A DNA stretch of 64,000 nt from Clostridium saccharoperbutylacetonicum N1-4(HMT) (GCF_000340885.1 NC_020291.1:4649001-4713000), one strand, 5' to 3'; shown: positions 19,303 through 30,037, counted from the stretch's first letter. The notes: generated by a model from the letters alone, not told the origin. Translations and numbers: made by a program.

Positions 19303-20634
19303 TTACAAAGTGAATTTTTCAACAGAGGTTTCTAACCTATTAGCTAAGCTAACTTGATTTTCCATGGAATCCTTAGCTTCATTCATTATATTACTTATTT
19401 CTGATAAACTAGAATTAATTTCACCTGTAGAATCAGAAGTTTTCCCAGATATCTCAACAACCTTATCTACTACTTTACTAATTTCTTCAATTGATGTATT
19501 CATAAGTTTAGCAGAAGATGTTACTTCTGTTGATATGCTGTTTATAAGCTTCGCATCATTTTGATATTGATCTCCTGTTTCTAGCAACAACTCATAGTCA
19601 GCCTTAACATTATTATCTATATAAGCAAGAATATCTTGTGAACTCACTGAAAGGTTATCAAAAACTGCTCTTACTTGAGAAACCAAATTTTCTACATTTG
19701 AAATAGCTTCTGAAGATTGTTCTGCTAAAGTTCTTACTTCTTCTGCTACAACTGCGAAACCTTTACCTTGTTCACCTGCCCTTGACGCTTCAATAGATGC
19801 ATTTAAAGCAAGAAGATTTGTTTGTTCCGCTATGCCTTTTATAGTATCTGACATAAGTCTAATTTCTTCTACTATTTTACCAGCTTCAATTGCTTTAAGA
19901 ATTTTTTCTTGTTTTTCACTATAAGTCAAATTTGCTTTTTCAAGAGAGTTAGAAACTTTTTGCTTCATTTGTGAAGCCCTTAATTCCATCTCTTCTGATG
20001 AAGTTAATCCTGCTTTTACTTTAGATAAAAGTAAATCATTTGTTTTTATAATTTCTTCAATAGACATATTTGCTTTTTCAGTTGTAGCTATTAAAGTCGA
20101 TGCATCAGTTGATAATACAGATGACGTTGAATTAATAGCATTTATATTTGAATATGAGCTTTTTGTTGATTTTAACAATTCATGACTTGAAGTATTAATA
20201 TTTTTAGAAATATCAATTATATCTGATAACAATACTTTCATATTTGAACTAGCTTTATTTAAACTATCTCCCAATTTGCTTATATCATCATTTCCTTTAA
20301 AATTGAGTTCCTCAGATAAATCCCCATTTCCTAGTTTTTGAGTAAAATCCAATACTTTTTTAAGCCTCTTTAAAACTAAATTATCATAAATATATACTAT
20401 TATAAATACTGATATTATTATGCTTATAGCTGCAGATACAAAAATACCAATATCTCCATCTAAAAAGAAAGTAGGAACCCCAACTCTTTGCAATGCTTCC
20501 TTTCCTCTTGCTATAACAAAATTTACAGCTTGTCCTATGTAAGAACTAAAGCATTGAACAATTACAATAGCAATTATCAATTTAAATTTAATAGATTCCA
20601 ATGTTGAATTTACTATTTTTCCTTTTACGCTCAT
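19303..20634 (-). CDS. Methyl-accepting chemotaxis protein with minimal external domain
   Basis: A 443-residue chemoreceptor. Two TM segments (about 17-40 and 60-85) enclose only about 20-35 external residues, so there is no classic periplasmic ligand domain. HAMP follows (about 86-140), then the signalling coiled coil with tip [19 protein letters not shown]. Such receptors sense through the membrane, HAMP or partner proteins. SD GGAGG precedes the ATG. Monocistronic with its own terminator; the ligand is unknown. Confidence 0.9.
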   Translation of the reverse strand: MSVKGKIVNSTLESIKFKLIIAIVIVQCFSSYIGQAVNFVIARGKEALQRVGVPTFFLDGDIGIFVSAAISIIISVFIIVYIYDNLVLKRLKKVLDFTQKLGNGDLSEELNFKGNDDISKLGDSLNKASSNMKVLLSDIIDISKNINTSSHELLKSTKSSYSNINAINSTSSVLSTDASTLIATTEKANMSIEEIIKTNDLLLSKVKAGLTSSEEMELRASQMKQKVSNSLEKANLTYSEKQEKILKAIEAGKIVEEIRLMSDTIKGIAEQTNLLALNASIEASRAGEQGKGFAVVAEEVRTLAEQSSEAISNVENLVSQVRAVFDNLSVSSQDILAYIDNNVKADYELLLETGDQYQNDAKLINSISTEVTSSAKLMNTSIEEISKVVDKVVEISGKTSDSTGEINSSLSEISNIMNEAKDSMENQVSLANRLETSVEKFTL

Positions 20635-20746
20635 ATTTTTTCCTCCTCATATAGTAATACAATAATATTATAATACCAATTAATATTATAATATCAGTGT
20701 ATTTTATTTAAGGCACTATTGTCAATGCGTAAAATGGACTGTGCAT

Positions 20747-20887
20747 CTATATGGAATCATATTTATTTATCAATTTTTTATTACGATCTGGTGCTTGAGC
20801 AATCACTACAGCTATAAGCATAAATACACAACCTATAATTTCTCTAAAGGACATTTTCTCATTAAGTATAATAACTCCGCTAGTTAT
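20747..20887 (-). pseudogene. C-terminal fragment of an EamA/DMT-family transporter
   Basis: The reverse strand reads ITSGVIILNEKMSFREIIGC, then VFMLIAVVIAQAPDR and a charged tail to TAG at 20747. This is the usual last loop and final TM helix of EamA-type drug/metabolite transporters (ILNEKxxxxExxGxxLMxxAVxxAQ). An in-frame TAA (20888-20890) precedes it and the other nine helices are absent. It is a deletion remnant between two unrelated genes. Confidence 0.6.
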
Positions 20888-20911
20888 TTATAACCTAAAA
20901 ATTTGAAATAG

Positions 20912-22618
20912 CTATACAATCCAAGCTCCATTAGCTCCTAGTACATAACCATCTATAGTTGTATTAGCAAGCATTGCTCCTGAAGCATTACAGTAATACC
21001 AAGTACCATTATCATTAATCCAGCCAGTTTGCATTACCCCTGCTGTATTTAAGTAATACCAAGTAGCTCCATCTTGTAACCAGCCTGTAGCTTTAGTTCC
21101 ATCAGTTTTAACATAATTCCAAGTTCCATCTGCCGCCTTTACCCATCCAGTAGCTACTACTGCTGGAGTTGTTGTTTTTGTTGTATCAGTATTTTCTGAA
21201 GGTTTGTTAAATATTAATGAATAAACTTTATCATTTTCATTCCAAGCAACTACACTAGCATCATAAGCAACATTGAATTTATCAAATGATCCATCCACTT
21301 TATATAGCTTATCAAATTTACTATCTTTGTTATTCCACTTTTTAACATATCCACTTCCTACAGAATAAAGATTTCCTCCACCTATTCCCCAAGCATCAGC
21401 ACTAGTATCATCATAATCACTTACATCTGTATAGTAATATCCATTTTCTGCTTTAAAGTTTATAGTTTGAGCATAATATTTTTTCTCAACAGGATCAAAA
21501 CAATGACTTGCAATACCATCAGGGCTTCCTGTTATTAATCCAAAAGGAATGTTTCCAGGTGTAGGTAATTTACTAAAATCAAATAAACCAAATATATGTG
21601 CTTGATTTCCTTTATCATCTGTTGTAAAATAAGTCCCAACATTCTCAGCATATTTAATACCATCTACATCCCCTGATGCTTGAGCTTTTGAAATTCTTTG
21701 TAAAACTGTTACACTATTATCACTAGAATTAATAACTGGAGCTTTATAATGTTTTGCTTTTGATCCAAAGAACACTTGATCTGTCACATTAGTATACGAA
21801 GCATCTACATCTGAATCAGTTTTTAACTTTTTCCATATTGTTAATTTTGCACTTCTAGTTATGTAATCAGCATCTTCATCTCTTGTTGCATCATTAATAA
21901 TTTGAGCTTTTAATGTATAATCAACGCCTCCGACTGTAACATCATAAGTATCTTTAGTATTTTTAATTGTAACACCAGCAGCGGTTGTAAAATATACCCC
22001 AACATTTCCCAAATTATAGTCGGCATCTACATAATTTCCACTTTCATCTGTGTAAATTATATCTTTTAGTTTACCTTGAAACTGATATTTTGTTTTTAAA
22101 TCATATTGGAATTCTCTCCATTTACCTGTAGCTCCCCATATATCAGTCTTATCATTCCCTTTAATCTTATCTGGTTGTATATGATTTCCTTCATAACTGC
22201 TTTCTAGAAATCTCCCCTCATTATCTTTCTTAATTTTCTTTCTCAAGGCATCGGCTACATCACTATTTATGTCATCTAATACCTTATCATCTATCTTCTT
22301 ACCTGTTGTTATATCTATATAATAATCCCCATTATTAAAATCTAAATATTTATCTTTATAAATATCTCCTATTTCATCGCCTGCACCAGCATCCTCTAAT
22401 TGAGTATACTTCCCATCTGCCAAGTAATAAACAGCGTCATCTTTACCGTTTATTTCTCCATCAATTATATAGCTGCCTCTGCCCAAAGACTTAGCTCCAT
22501 AAATAGTTCCTTCTTCAGTATCATACTTTTTCACATCTGCTGCCATAGCTGGAATCATTGATATAACTGCAGCTGCCGTCACTAAAAGACTAGTAACCTT
22601 CGTAATTCTTTTTAACAT
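20912..22618 (-). CDS. Secreted protein with C-terminal cell-wall-binding repeats
   Basis: I chose ATG 22618 (568 residues). AGGGGG lies 9 nt upstream and the product then begins MLKRITKVTSLLVTAAAV, a clean signal peptide ending AMA. The longer frame to 22660 has no SD. A central part of about 430 residues has no catalytic motif I recognise; it is rich in Asp, Lys and Tyr and has repeated DGKYxx/DGxYYID segments. The last 90 residues form four choline-binding-type repeats (GWINDNGTWYYCNASGAM). It is probably a wall-attached surface protein. The promoter at 22740-22802 matches those of the GPH symporter and the large glycosidase, and a cre-like site lies in the leader. This suggests a role linked to polysaccharide use. 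Confidence 0.75.
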   Translation of the reverse strand: MLKRITKVTSLLVTAAAVISMIPAMAADVKKYDTEEGTIYGAKSLGRGSYIIDGEINGKDDAVYYLADGKYTQLEDAGAGDEIGDIYKDKYLDFNNGDYYIDITTGKKIDDKVLDDINSDVADALRKKIKKDNEGRFLESSYEGNHIQPDKIKGNDKTDIWGATGKWREFQYDLKTKYQFQGKLKDIIYTDESGNYVDADYNLGNVGVYFTTAAGVTIKNTKDTYDVTVGGVDYTLKAQIINDATRDEDADYITRSAKLTIWKKLKTDSDVDASYTNVTDQVFFGSKAKHYKAPVINSSDNSVTVLQRISKAQASGDVDGIKYAENVGTYFTTDDKGNQAHIFGLFDFSKLPTPGNIPFGLITGSPDGIASHCFDPVEKKYYAQTINFKAENGYYYTDVSDYDDTSADAWGIGGGNLYSVGSGYVKKWNNKDSKFDKLYKVDGSFDKFNVAYDASVVAWNENDKVYSLIFNKPSENTDTTKTTTPAVVATGWVKAADGTWNYVKTDGTKATGWLQDGATWYYLNTAGVMQTGWINDNGTWYYCNASGAMLANTTIDGYVLGANGAWIV

Positions 22619-22682
22619 ATTGTCTTTCCCCCTACTTTTTATCATTTTGTTCTTTTTCATAAATTTTCTTACAAATAATATT

Positions 22683-22698
22683 TTCTATACGTTTACAA
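22683..22698 (-). promoter_or_regulatory. cre-like catabolite repression site in the leader of the wall-binding protein
   Basis: Reverse strand TTGTAAACGTATAGAA matches WTGNAARCGNWWWCAW at 15 of 16 positions. It lies about 42-57 nt downstream of the predicted -10, a position where CcpA would act as a roadblock. Confidence 0.5.
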
Positions 22699-22739
22699 TA
22701 AGTGTAATTTCTTTAATTCATAAGAAATCTATACCATTT

Positions 22740-22802
22740 ATTATAATTTGAAAGACTTTATTAAGCATTGATTTATCTTACTTTTCTTGCAACTTTTACG
22801 AC
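22740..22802 (-). promoter_or_regulatory. Second shared promoter element, site Z
   Basis: Reverse strand from 22802: GTCGTAAAAGTTGCA, then AAAAGT with GAT and CAATG at fixed positions in a 40-nt block, then 17 nt and TATAAT (22745-22740). It aligns without gaps to 25788-25850 and 31992-32054. There is no -35 consensus, so a regulator-dependent promoter is likely. Confidence 0.55.
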
Positions 22803-22932
22803 TTTATAAATATTAATGTTACCAATTTCAACTATTATACAGTAAATCTACTTCACAGACTGTGTATTTCTACTACTTTCAAAAGTTATCTATAGTTCTA
22901 AATTTATTTTAAATTCCTTATAGTGAAAAGAA

Positions 22933-22971
22933 ATATAACCTCTTATAAACAAACGCTTAAAGAGGTTATAT
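22933..22971 (-). terminator. Terminator after the large glycosidase
   Basis: A 12-bp perfect stem (ATATAACCTCTT and AAGAGGTTATAT), then TTTCTTTT on the reverse strand. Confidence 0.85.
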
Positions 22972-22993
22972 CAAAAACTTCAATTGATCTATA

Positions 22994-25672
22994 TTACATT
23001 TTTAACTTTATTTCTCCATACATTCCTGTTGGGTCAATTGAATCATGCCATAAAATAAATGGTGGCTCAGGCATAGTGAAACGATCTCTATCTAAAGTCG
23101 TTGCAACTTCTACGCGAATTGTATTTTTACCTTTCTCTAAATATTTACCTATATTATAAATATAAGGTGGACAAATCTTCATCCCTACATATTTTTCATT
23201 AATCCATAACTCCATTGCTTCATATACATATTCAAAGCTTAAATATGCATCTGTTTTTACTTCGTCAATTTCTATAGTTTTTTCATATCTTATTAATCCT
23301 GCAAATAGTGGATCTTCATTAGAAATCGGAGCTAACTTATCCATTTTATTCATTTCACCGAAATTAGGATATTCTTTATTTTTAACTATTGAATAGTTCC
23401 AATCTCTTGATAAATCAATATTGTTCTTACAATTGCTTAGTTTATCTGACATTGGTAAGTAATCTTCAGTAATTTCATTATATCCATCTGCATTTTCTAG
23501 TATTATACATGATTCACAAGGTTTTAATTCTATAAAAATACTACTCTTTCTATTTTCAGTATTGACAGCTAATTTTTTAAATTCATTTTCTAATCCATTA
23601 TATATAACTGCATTTTCCCCAATAGTTAACTCAATTTCCCCTTTAAAAGTTTCATGAGCTGATTCATTTTGGAACATATATATGTTTCCATCTTTAAAAT
23701 AATGATAATATGTTAAATCAGAAAATTTATCCTTTAACTTAACTTCCTTAAAGCCTTTTTGTTGTAATACCACTGCAAGTTCCTCTAATTTTACTACTGT
23801 ACAATTTCCAAAACTTTTCATTAATTCTGCTTCTTCTGCTGCACTAGTTTCATTTGTAATTCCTTGTGGCATAGCATCTACAAATATAATTTCTACTCCC
23901 TTAGCTGTTTTAATAAAGTTTGCTAATTCTTTTGTAATATATTTAGTGTAAGGAACAACTAAACATTTAAATTCAACATCATTAATATTTAATATGCCAT
24001 TATCTATTTTTCCATTATAATCTTCAAGCTTATTAAGCATATCCATAGAAACAAAATCAAATTCAATTTGATTTTCACTTAATTCTCTTGCTGGTTTTTG
24101 CATCTTCATAAAATCACCAGCCCATTCATTTTCACCATGATATAAAATAGCAGTCTGTGCTACATGTTTTCCTCCATTTAATATATGACACATACGATTA
24201 GCATACTTCATTAAATTACCAAAGTGCCTGAACTGTGGGTTATTCCCTCTAGCATAAAAATGTGGTGGACAATCATGATCTGGATATTCAGCCATTGAAA
24301 ATGCATGTGGAACAAGATAATTTATACCTCTAACAAGTAGATGATCTGTAATATATCTCATATCCCTAACACCAAGCTTCCAGCCATATGCGCCAAAAAG
24401 TTCACACATAGTTCTTCCCTTTTTCTTTGGATCAAGATGTCCACTAGAAGCTCCTAATTTTCCTAAAGCATAATGATAGAATTCACCATCACCTTTTGTT
24501 AGTGAAATTCTTTCAAGCCCTGCTCCACCTGGTATGATTTGCCCTCCAATAACATCAATTCCTGCCATATGCTGACCTTCAATAGCTCTAAAGAAATGTC
24601 CAGCTCCACTTCCAAGTTTACTATGCTGATTACTATCCTCAACAACATGTCCTATATATTCAACTCCATGTTTTTCACACCATTTACCTAGTTGACTGCT
24701 AAAATTCTTTTCATATAAACGAGTAATAATATCCATATAAGTATATCTAGTATTAACACAATCATTCATTTCAATTGTACCTATCCATAAATATGGTAAG
24801 TATAAATTCCACTCATTTCCTAAAGCTTCTTTAAGCATATCTCTAACTTCTTCACTCCATGGAAGAGGCATGTCTCGTCTACCAATAGATTCATCAAAAT
24901 CAAATCCAACTACGTTACCAAAGGCTGGTTCGTCTGAAAAGAAGCCTGCAAAAGTTTTTCCAAACTCTTCCTTATAATGTTCAAAATGTGGCTCGTATAC
25001 AGCTTCTAATTGAGTACTTGCTGATTCTTTATCAACCATATTGATATATCTATTATCCCCACCATCAGTTTTTGTTTCATACACAACATAAATTCTCCAA
25101 GCACCTGCTGGTAATTTACATGTTAAGAAATTCCCAACTACATTATTTGTTAAATCAACTAATTCCTCATGAATAATTCCATCTTTGATTAATCTAGCTG
25201 CAACTACACTTACCAATTTATTCTTCTTTTGCTCTTCAACATCTTTTTGTTTTCCAAAATCCAAAAATGAAGTTCTTGGTTTAAGCATAGGCGTAAAATG
25301 AAAACTTATTTCATCTTGAGCACCGATTACATCCACTACATTATAATTAATATAAGTTTTTCTTCTTTCAGGATATTTTTTCTCAATTAATCCATTAGCA
25401 TAGCCTGTTGGAAAATGTGCATCATCTAAAACCCAAACCCTCATATTTCTTTTCTTTGCTTCTTCCATAACTATATCTAAATCATGCCACCATTTAGGTC
25501 CTGTAAAATCCGGATGTGGTCTAGCTTCAACACATACTGCTCCAATACCACTTTCATATATCTTCTCCATTTCTTCACGAATCACATGTTCTTCTTCTCC
25601 ACGCATCCATAAAAAAGGTAGGATGTAATTATCGCCTTTACCGTTTTTTAATTCTTCAATTGTCTTTTTCAT
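22994..25672 (-). CDS. Large cytoplasmic glycoside hydrolase of uncertain family (GH106/GH2-like)
   Basis: The start at 25672 is chosen because GGAGG lies 7 nt upstream and residues from MKKTIEELKNGKG match the usual N-terminus of this group (LPFLWMRGEEE, CVEARPHPDFTGPKWWHDLD, VWVLDDAHFPTGYANG). That gives 892 residues; the longer frame to 25747 has no SD. An N-terminal TIM-barrel-like half is followed by a C-terminal jelly-roll sugar-binding domain (GLIRYEKTIEI, LSFEYVYEAMELWINEKYVG, IRVEVATTLDRDRF). Proteins like this are annotated as glycosyl hydrolases with jelly-roll fold, near GH2 and GH106; specificity is unknown. No signal peptide. Shares a promoter type with the GPH symporter at 30.3 kb. 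Confidence 0.7.
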   Translation of the reverse strand: MKKTIEELKNGKGDNYILPFLWMRGEEEHVIREEMEKIYESGIGAVCVEARPHPDFTGPKWWHDLDIVMEEAKKRNMRVWVLDDAHFPTGYANGLIEKKYPERRKTYINYNVVDVIGAQDEISFHFTPMLKPRTSFLDFGKQKDVEEQKKNKLVSVVAARLIKDGIIHEELVDLTNNVVGNFLTCKLPAGAWRIYVVYETKTDGGDNRYINMVDKESASTQLEAVYEPHFEHYKEEFGKTFAGFFSDEPAFGNVVGFDFDESIGRRDMPLPWSEEVRDMLKEALGNEWNLYLPYLWIGTIEMNDCVNTRYTYMDIITRLYEKNFSSQLGKWCEKHGVEYIGHVVEDSNQHSKLGSGAGHFFRAIEGQHMAGIDVIGGQIIPGGAGLERISLTKGDGEFYHYALGKLGASSGHLDPKKKGRTMCELFGAYGWKLGVRDMRYITDHLLVRGINYLVPHAFSMAEYPDHDCPPHFYARGNNPQFRHFGNLMKYANRMCHILNGGKHVAQTAILYHGENEWAGDFMKMQKPARELSENQIEFDFVSMDMLNKLEDYNGKIDNGILNINDVEFKCLVVPYTKYITKELANFIKTAKGVEIIFVDAMPQGITNETSAAEEAELMKSFGNCTVVKLEELAVVLQQKGFKEVKLKDKFSDLTYYHYFKDGNIYMFQNESAHETFKGEIELTIGENAVIYNGLENEFKKLAVNTENRKSSIFIELKPCESCIILENADGYNEITEDYLPMSDKLSNCKNNIDLSRDWNYSIVKNKEYPNFGEMNKMDKLAPISNEDPLFAGLIRYEKTIEIDEVKTDAYLSFEYVYEAMELWINEKYVGMKICPPYIYNIGKYLEKGKNTIRVEVATTLDRDRFTMPEPPFILWHDSIDPTGMYGEIKLKM

Positions 25673-25787
25673 AATCGACCTCCATAATTCATAGTTAAAT
25701 GCAAAATCCTCATTAAGGTTTAATTCATAATCATAGCTATAAAACAATATCTATATAAATAAACTTAATATTTAATTTTTCAATTTA

Positions 25788-25850
25788 ATTGTAATACTTC
25801 GCAACATCGTTTTCATTAATAAATCAGACATTAATCATAACTTTTACGAC
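25788..25850 (-). promoter_or_regulatory. Second shared promoter element, site Y (large glycosidase)
   Basis: Reverse strand from 25850: GTCGTAAAAGTT, 10 nt, GTCTGATT, 2 nt, TTAATGAAA (40 nt in all), then 17 nt and TACAAT (25793-25788). Same blocks and spacing as 31992-32054 and 22740-22802. About 115 nt upstream of the start codon. Confidence 0.6.
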
Positions 25851-25864
25851 TATTAAACCAAAAT

Positions 25865-25905
25865 AGTGTATCTCAAAATTAATAGTAAAAATTTTAAGAT
25901 ACACT
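25865..25905 (-). terminator. Terminator after GH43 gene
   Basis: AGTGTATCT pairs with AGATACACT, extended inside by AAAATT/AATTTT. ATTTTGGTTT follows on the reverse strand. Confidence 0.7.
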
Positions 25906-25979
25906 TTACTAATAGATACTTTTCGCTATATTGATTAGTTATTTCAATTTGCTATTTTATACTTTATTTATGATTAATC

Positions 25980-27617
25980 TTATTTGGCCCCTTTCATTTG
26001 AAACCAGTCAAATTCTGCAACATTATCACTTTCTTTACCATTGGCAGTTGCAAACATGCCAATTATGGTACCTGCCATACAGCCAACATATTCTGGATTG
26101 ATTCTTCCACAGTCCACATTTTCTGCAAGACATTTCATGTTTTCTAAATCTGTTCCGTATACAAAGTCATAACTTTCATGCTTTGCATTAAACCCTAAAA
26201 TAAGTTCATTATCATCACATGGTACACATGCAATTATTTCTTCCTTATGCTCATATGAAAAGCCTGGGAAATACGGTGGTCTATCATAGTCTGTTGTAGA
26301 AATTATCAATTTCAAAAGTTGCTTCCCATTTTCACAAGTACGTTCTACACGTAAATGATGATGCATAGCCTGCATTATAGCCAAACCTGCTGACTCTCCT
26401 TCTTGAGGATTAAAACTCATCTTAGTAAACAATGAAAAATCAATATGAATTTGTCTCTTGCCTACAAAGCTTATAATTCGGTCTTTACATATTTCAGGAT
26501 TAAATGAAAGTGGTTTGATTACTGGTGTCATATTTTCTTTCAAGCATTTTAAAGATAATTTCGAGTCATATATCTTATAAAATGGTTCATATGGAGTTCC
26601 AAGTAATACCCATGTCATTCCAAGGTCTCTTTCCTCATCAAAGTCTTCCATGTCTTTTTCTTTCTTTTCAAATTCTGTCCATGGCAATGAAGCTGCTGGA
26701 TATTCCCATTCTAATTTTCCTGTTCCTGGACTGAATATTGGCCATTCTCTCTCCCATATTACTGGACAAATAAAAGTTTCTCTTCCTAAATTCTTATATT
26801 CACCATCAATCAGTCTAGAAGCAAGCATTACAGCATACCATTCTCCATTTTGCGTTTCCACAAAATCTGCATGTCCTACGTTTATAATTGGAGCTTTAAA
26901 TCCAAAATGTCTATGAGTCATTACAGGATTTGCAGGACATCCCTCATACCATCCAAACAATTCCTTACTTCTTGCTACCATTACTGCATGATAATGCTCA
27001 GTTCCACCCTCAGCAATCATTAGATAATAGTAATCTCCAATATGATAAATATGTGGAGCTTCTGGTGCTGAACCGCCTCTTAGTGCACTATTAAAAATCG
27101 TTACTGGCTCTCCTGCTAATTTAAAGTTTTCCATATCATATGGTGCAAGCCATATTCCTCTTTCCTTTACACCAGCACCATTCTCCCATACATCTCCTGT
27201 ACCCATAACGTAAGCTTTTCCATCATTATCAAAGAAAAATGAAGCATCAATCCCTGGAACATCTGTTAACCAATGAGGCTCTGACCATGGGCCCTTTGGA
27301 TCTTTAGCTGTAATAATAAAATTACCTTTATCACAAAAGTTTGCATTTATTATATAAAATGTGCCGTTATTATAACGAATTGTAGGTGCCATAACACCAC
27401 CAACCATTGAATTAAATTCCACATGAAAGCCATTATCTTTAGTCAAAGCATTTCCTATCTGCTCCCAATTTGCTAAATCCTTACTATGAAAAATTGGAAT
27501 TCCAGGATACATTTCAAAACTAGAACATATTAAATAAAAATCATCTCCTACTCTACAAATTGATGGATCTGGATAAAATCCTGATATAATAGGATTTTTA
27601 ATTTTTCTTTCTGTCAT
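25980..27617 (-). CDS. GH43 beta-xylosidase/alpha-L-arabinofuranosidase
   Basis: A 545-residue five-bladed propeller glycosidase with a C-terminal beta-sandwich (GH43 plus GH43_C2). The inverting catalytic residues can be placed: D17 (YPDPS, base), D124 (GIDAS, pKa modulator) and E186 (APEAPHIY, acid). No signal peptide, so it acts on imported oligosaccharides, removing xylose or arabinose from xylan fragments. It follows the GH3 gene by 167 bp on the same strand and may be partly co-transcribed. It ends at its own terminator. A partial cre-like sequence (ACGCATTCAT) lies upstream near 27703. Confidence 0.9.
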   Translation of the reverse strand: MTERKIKNPIISGFYPDPSICRVGDDFYLICSSFEMYPGIPIFHSKDLANWEQIGNALTKDNGFHVEFNSMVGGVMAPTIRYNNGTFYIINANFCDKGNFIITAKDPKGPWSEPHWLTDVPGIDASFFFDNDGKAYVMGTGDVWENGAGVKERGIWLAPYDMENFKLAGEPVTIFNSALRGGSAPEAPHIYHIGDYYYLMIAEGGTEHYHAVMVARSKELFGWYEGCPANPVMTHRHFGFKAPIINVGHADFVETQNGEWYAVMLASRLIDGEYKNLGRETFICPVIWEREWPIFSPGTGKLEWEYPAASLPWTEFEKKEKDMEDFDEERDLGMTWVLLGTPYEPFYKIYDSKLSLKCLKENMTPVIKPLSFNPEICKDRIISFVGKRQIHIDFSLFTKMSFNPQEGESAGLAIMQAMHHHLRVERTCENGKQLLKLIISTTDYDRPPYFPGFSYEHKEEIIACVPCDDNELILGFNAKHESYDFVYGTDLENMKCLAENVDCGRINPEYVGCMAGTIIGMFATANGKESDNVAEFDWFQMKGAK

Positions 27618-27784
27618 ATAGTTTTAATCCTTTCTCTTTTCTATTTATACAAAATATAAAATTTTACTACTCTCGTTTGCAATACATATAATTACAAAAC
27701 TACGCATTCATATGCTATGGGGATTCATCAATAATTTCACGAACCCTATTCTTCAATTATTCTTTTAATGTACCAACTTAAAAA

Positions 27785-30037
27785 TTAATCAAGTGCTACA
27801 ATAGTAAATTCACCTTCAAGACATTCCTTAGAATTTGTACCGACATATACTTTAAATAAGCCTGGTTCAACAACATAATTCATATTTTCATCATGGAACC
27901 CAAGATCTTTTGTGTTAAGTTTAAAAATTATAGTTTTACATTCCTTTGGTTGCAATAATACTTTTTCAAAGCTTTTTAATTCTTTAACTGGTCGTACTCT
28001 ACTTGCAACAACATCTGATACATAAAGTTGTACAACTTCTTCTCCTGATACTTCTCCTGTATTAGTTACATATACCTTAACAGCAACTGTATCTCCAATT
28101 TTATTTTCTGCTGATAATATAGATAAATTTTCATATTTGAAAGTTGTGTAACTTAGTCCAAATCCAAAAGGATATAGTGGCTCTGCTGGCCCATCTATAT
28201 ATTTTGAAGTGAATTTTATTTTGCCTGCTGGTCTACCTGTCATAGGATTATTATAGTAAATTGGCACTTGCCCTACTGAATAAGGGAATGTAGCTACTAA
28301 CTTTCCACTTGGATTGTAATCACCAAATAATACATCAGCTATAGCATTACCACTTTGAGTCCCTAACTGCCATGCTTCTACTAATGCATCTACATTTTCA
28401 GCTTCCCAAGGTATAGTTAGTGGTCTTCCATTAATCAATACAACAATTAATGGTTTGCCAATTTTACGTAATTCCTTTAATAATTCTTCTTGCTTTCCAG
28501 GTAAATTAATATCTATACGACTTGCAGCTTCTCCACTCATATCTGAATTTTCACCAACAACTGCTATAATTACATCTGATTCCTTTGCTACTCTAACAGC
28601 ACCTTCAAAGTCTATACATTCTTCTCCAGTAATCTTACAGCCTTCAGCATATAAGATTTCTGTTTCAGTGCTAACTGCAGCTTTTATTCCTGAAATAATA
28701 GTAACTACATCTGATGGATTTCCTGTATGTGACCAAGTTCCGAGCATTTCTGCAGCATTTTCAGCAAGCGGCCCTACTACTGCAATCTTTTTTAAATCCT
28801 TCTTAAGTGGAAGAGCATTATTTTCATTTTTCAAAAGCACTATCGATCTTCGGGAAATATCTCTTGCAGCCTCAAGATGTTCCTTGCAAAGAAGTGTTTT
28901 TTCTTCTTTTTTAGCATCTGTTCTATATGGATTATCAAATAATCCTAATAAGAATTTCACTCTAAGTACTCTTCTTACAGCTTCATCTAATACTTCTTCT
29001 AATATATCTCCTTCTTTCACAAGTTCAGGCAATTCATTTCTATAAGTACCTTGACTCATATCCATATCTAATCCGGCATTCAATGCTTTTTTACTTGCAG
29101 CTTTATTATCTTCTGCATATCCATGCACAACAACTTCTGGAATTGAGTTAGCATCACTTACAACAAAGCCATTAAATCCAAATTTTTCTCTTAAAACATC
29201 TGTTAATAAATATTTATTAACAGTACAAGGAATTCCATTTAAATCATTAAAGGCACTCATAAAAGTTCCAACACCAGCTTCTGCTGCTGCTTTAAATGGT
29301 GGGAGATAAACATCATGCAAAGTTTGAAGTGACATATCTACTGTATTATAATCTCTTCCACCATCTGGTGCTCCATAGCCTGCAAAATGCTTAGCACATG
29401 CAAGTATACTTTCTGGATTATCTAAACTCTCCCCTTGAAATCCTTCTACTCTAGCTTTAGCAATAACACTTCCTAAGTATGGATCTTCACCTGCCCCTTC
29501 TGCAACTCTTCCCCAACGTGGATCTCTTGAAATATCAACCATTGGTGCAAAAGTCCAGTGAAGTCCTGCTGCTGAAGCTTCTTTGGCAGCTATTCTTGCA
29601 GATTCTTTAATTTTTTCGATATCAAAGCTACAAGCTTCTGCAAGAGGTATTGGAAATATTGTCCTATATCCATGTATTACATCGAGTCCAAAAAGTATAG
29701 GAATTCCAAGTCTTGATTCTTCAACTGCAATTTTTTGAAGTTCATTTGACTTTTCTGCCCCGTGTACTCCACCCATACAACCAAGTGTACCTTGTCTAAT
29801 TTCATCTTCACGATAATTTCTTTCAAGTGCTTCAAACTCAGCTGGGGTAATCTCCCCATTAATTAATTTTTCAATTGTTTCATCAAAGGTTAATCCAAAG
29901 GCTCCAAAAATTGAAGGGGAAATTTGTACTAACTGCCCAACCTTTTCTTCTAAGGTCATTTTACCTATAAGATCATCTATTCTTTTTTCATAATATTGTT
30001 TAATAAATTCCTTTTGTTTACTTTCTCTATTAATCAT
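27785..30037 (-). CDS. GH3 beta-glucosidase
   Basis: A 750-residue cytoplasmic GH3 enzyme with the usual (beta/alpha)8, alpha/beta sandwich and C-terminal fibronectin III-like domains. KHFAGYG (216-222) and the nucleophile D295 in FVVSDANSIPE are clear. GLSYTTFKYENL and the FnIII tail (GEEVVQLYVSD) are typical of BglX/BglB types. Ala replaces the Trp that often follows the nucleophile Asp (SDW), which may reflect different specificity. It cleaves terminal beta-linked glucose (or xylose) from imported oligosaccharides or aryl glucosides. It lies downstream of the GPH symporter gene, from which it is separated by a terminator. Confidence 0.9.
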   Translation of the reverse strand: MINRESKQKEFIKQYYEKRIDDLIGKMTLEEKVGQLVQISPSIFGAFGLTFDETIEKLINGEITPAEFEALERNYREDEIRQGTLGCMGGVHGAEKSNELQKIAVEESRLGIPILFGLDVIHGYRTIFPIPLAEACSFDIEKIKESARIAAKEASAAGLHWTFAPMVDISRDPRWGRVAEGAGEDPYLGSVIAKARVEGFQGESLDNPESILACAKHFAGYGAPDGGRDYNTVDMSLQTLHDVYLPPFKAAAEAGVGTFMSAFNDLNGIPCTVNKYLLTDVLREKFGFNGFVVSDANSIPEVVVHGYAEDNKAASKKALNAGLDMDMSQGTYRNELPELVKEGDILEEVLDEAVRRVLRVKFLLGLFDNPYRTDAKKEEKTLLCKEHLEAARDISRRSIVLLKNENNALPLKKDLKKIAVVGPLAENAAEMLGTWSHTGNPSDVVTIISGIKAAVSTETEILYAEGCKITGEECIDFEGAVRVAKESDVIIAVVGENSDMSGEAASRIDINLPGKQEELLKELRKIGKPLIVVLINGRPLTIPWEAENVDALVEAWQLGTQSGNAIADVLFGDYNPSGKLVATFPYSVGQVPIYYNNPMTGRPAGKIKFTSKYIDGPAEPLYPFGFGLSYTTFKYENLSILSAENKIGDTVAVKVYVTNTGEVSGEEVVQLYVSDVVASRVRPVKELKSFEKVLLQPKECKTIIFKLNTKDLGFHDENMNYVVEPGLFKVYVGTNSKECLEGEFTIVALD

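Noticed and set aside
28455..29045. 196-codon plus-strand frame inside GH3
   Set aside because: Long but antisense to an enzyme with clear catalytic motifs, rich in Ser/Pro as expected for a shadow, and without an SD.
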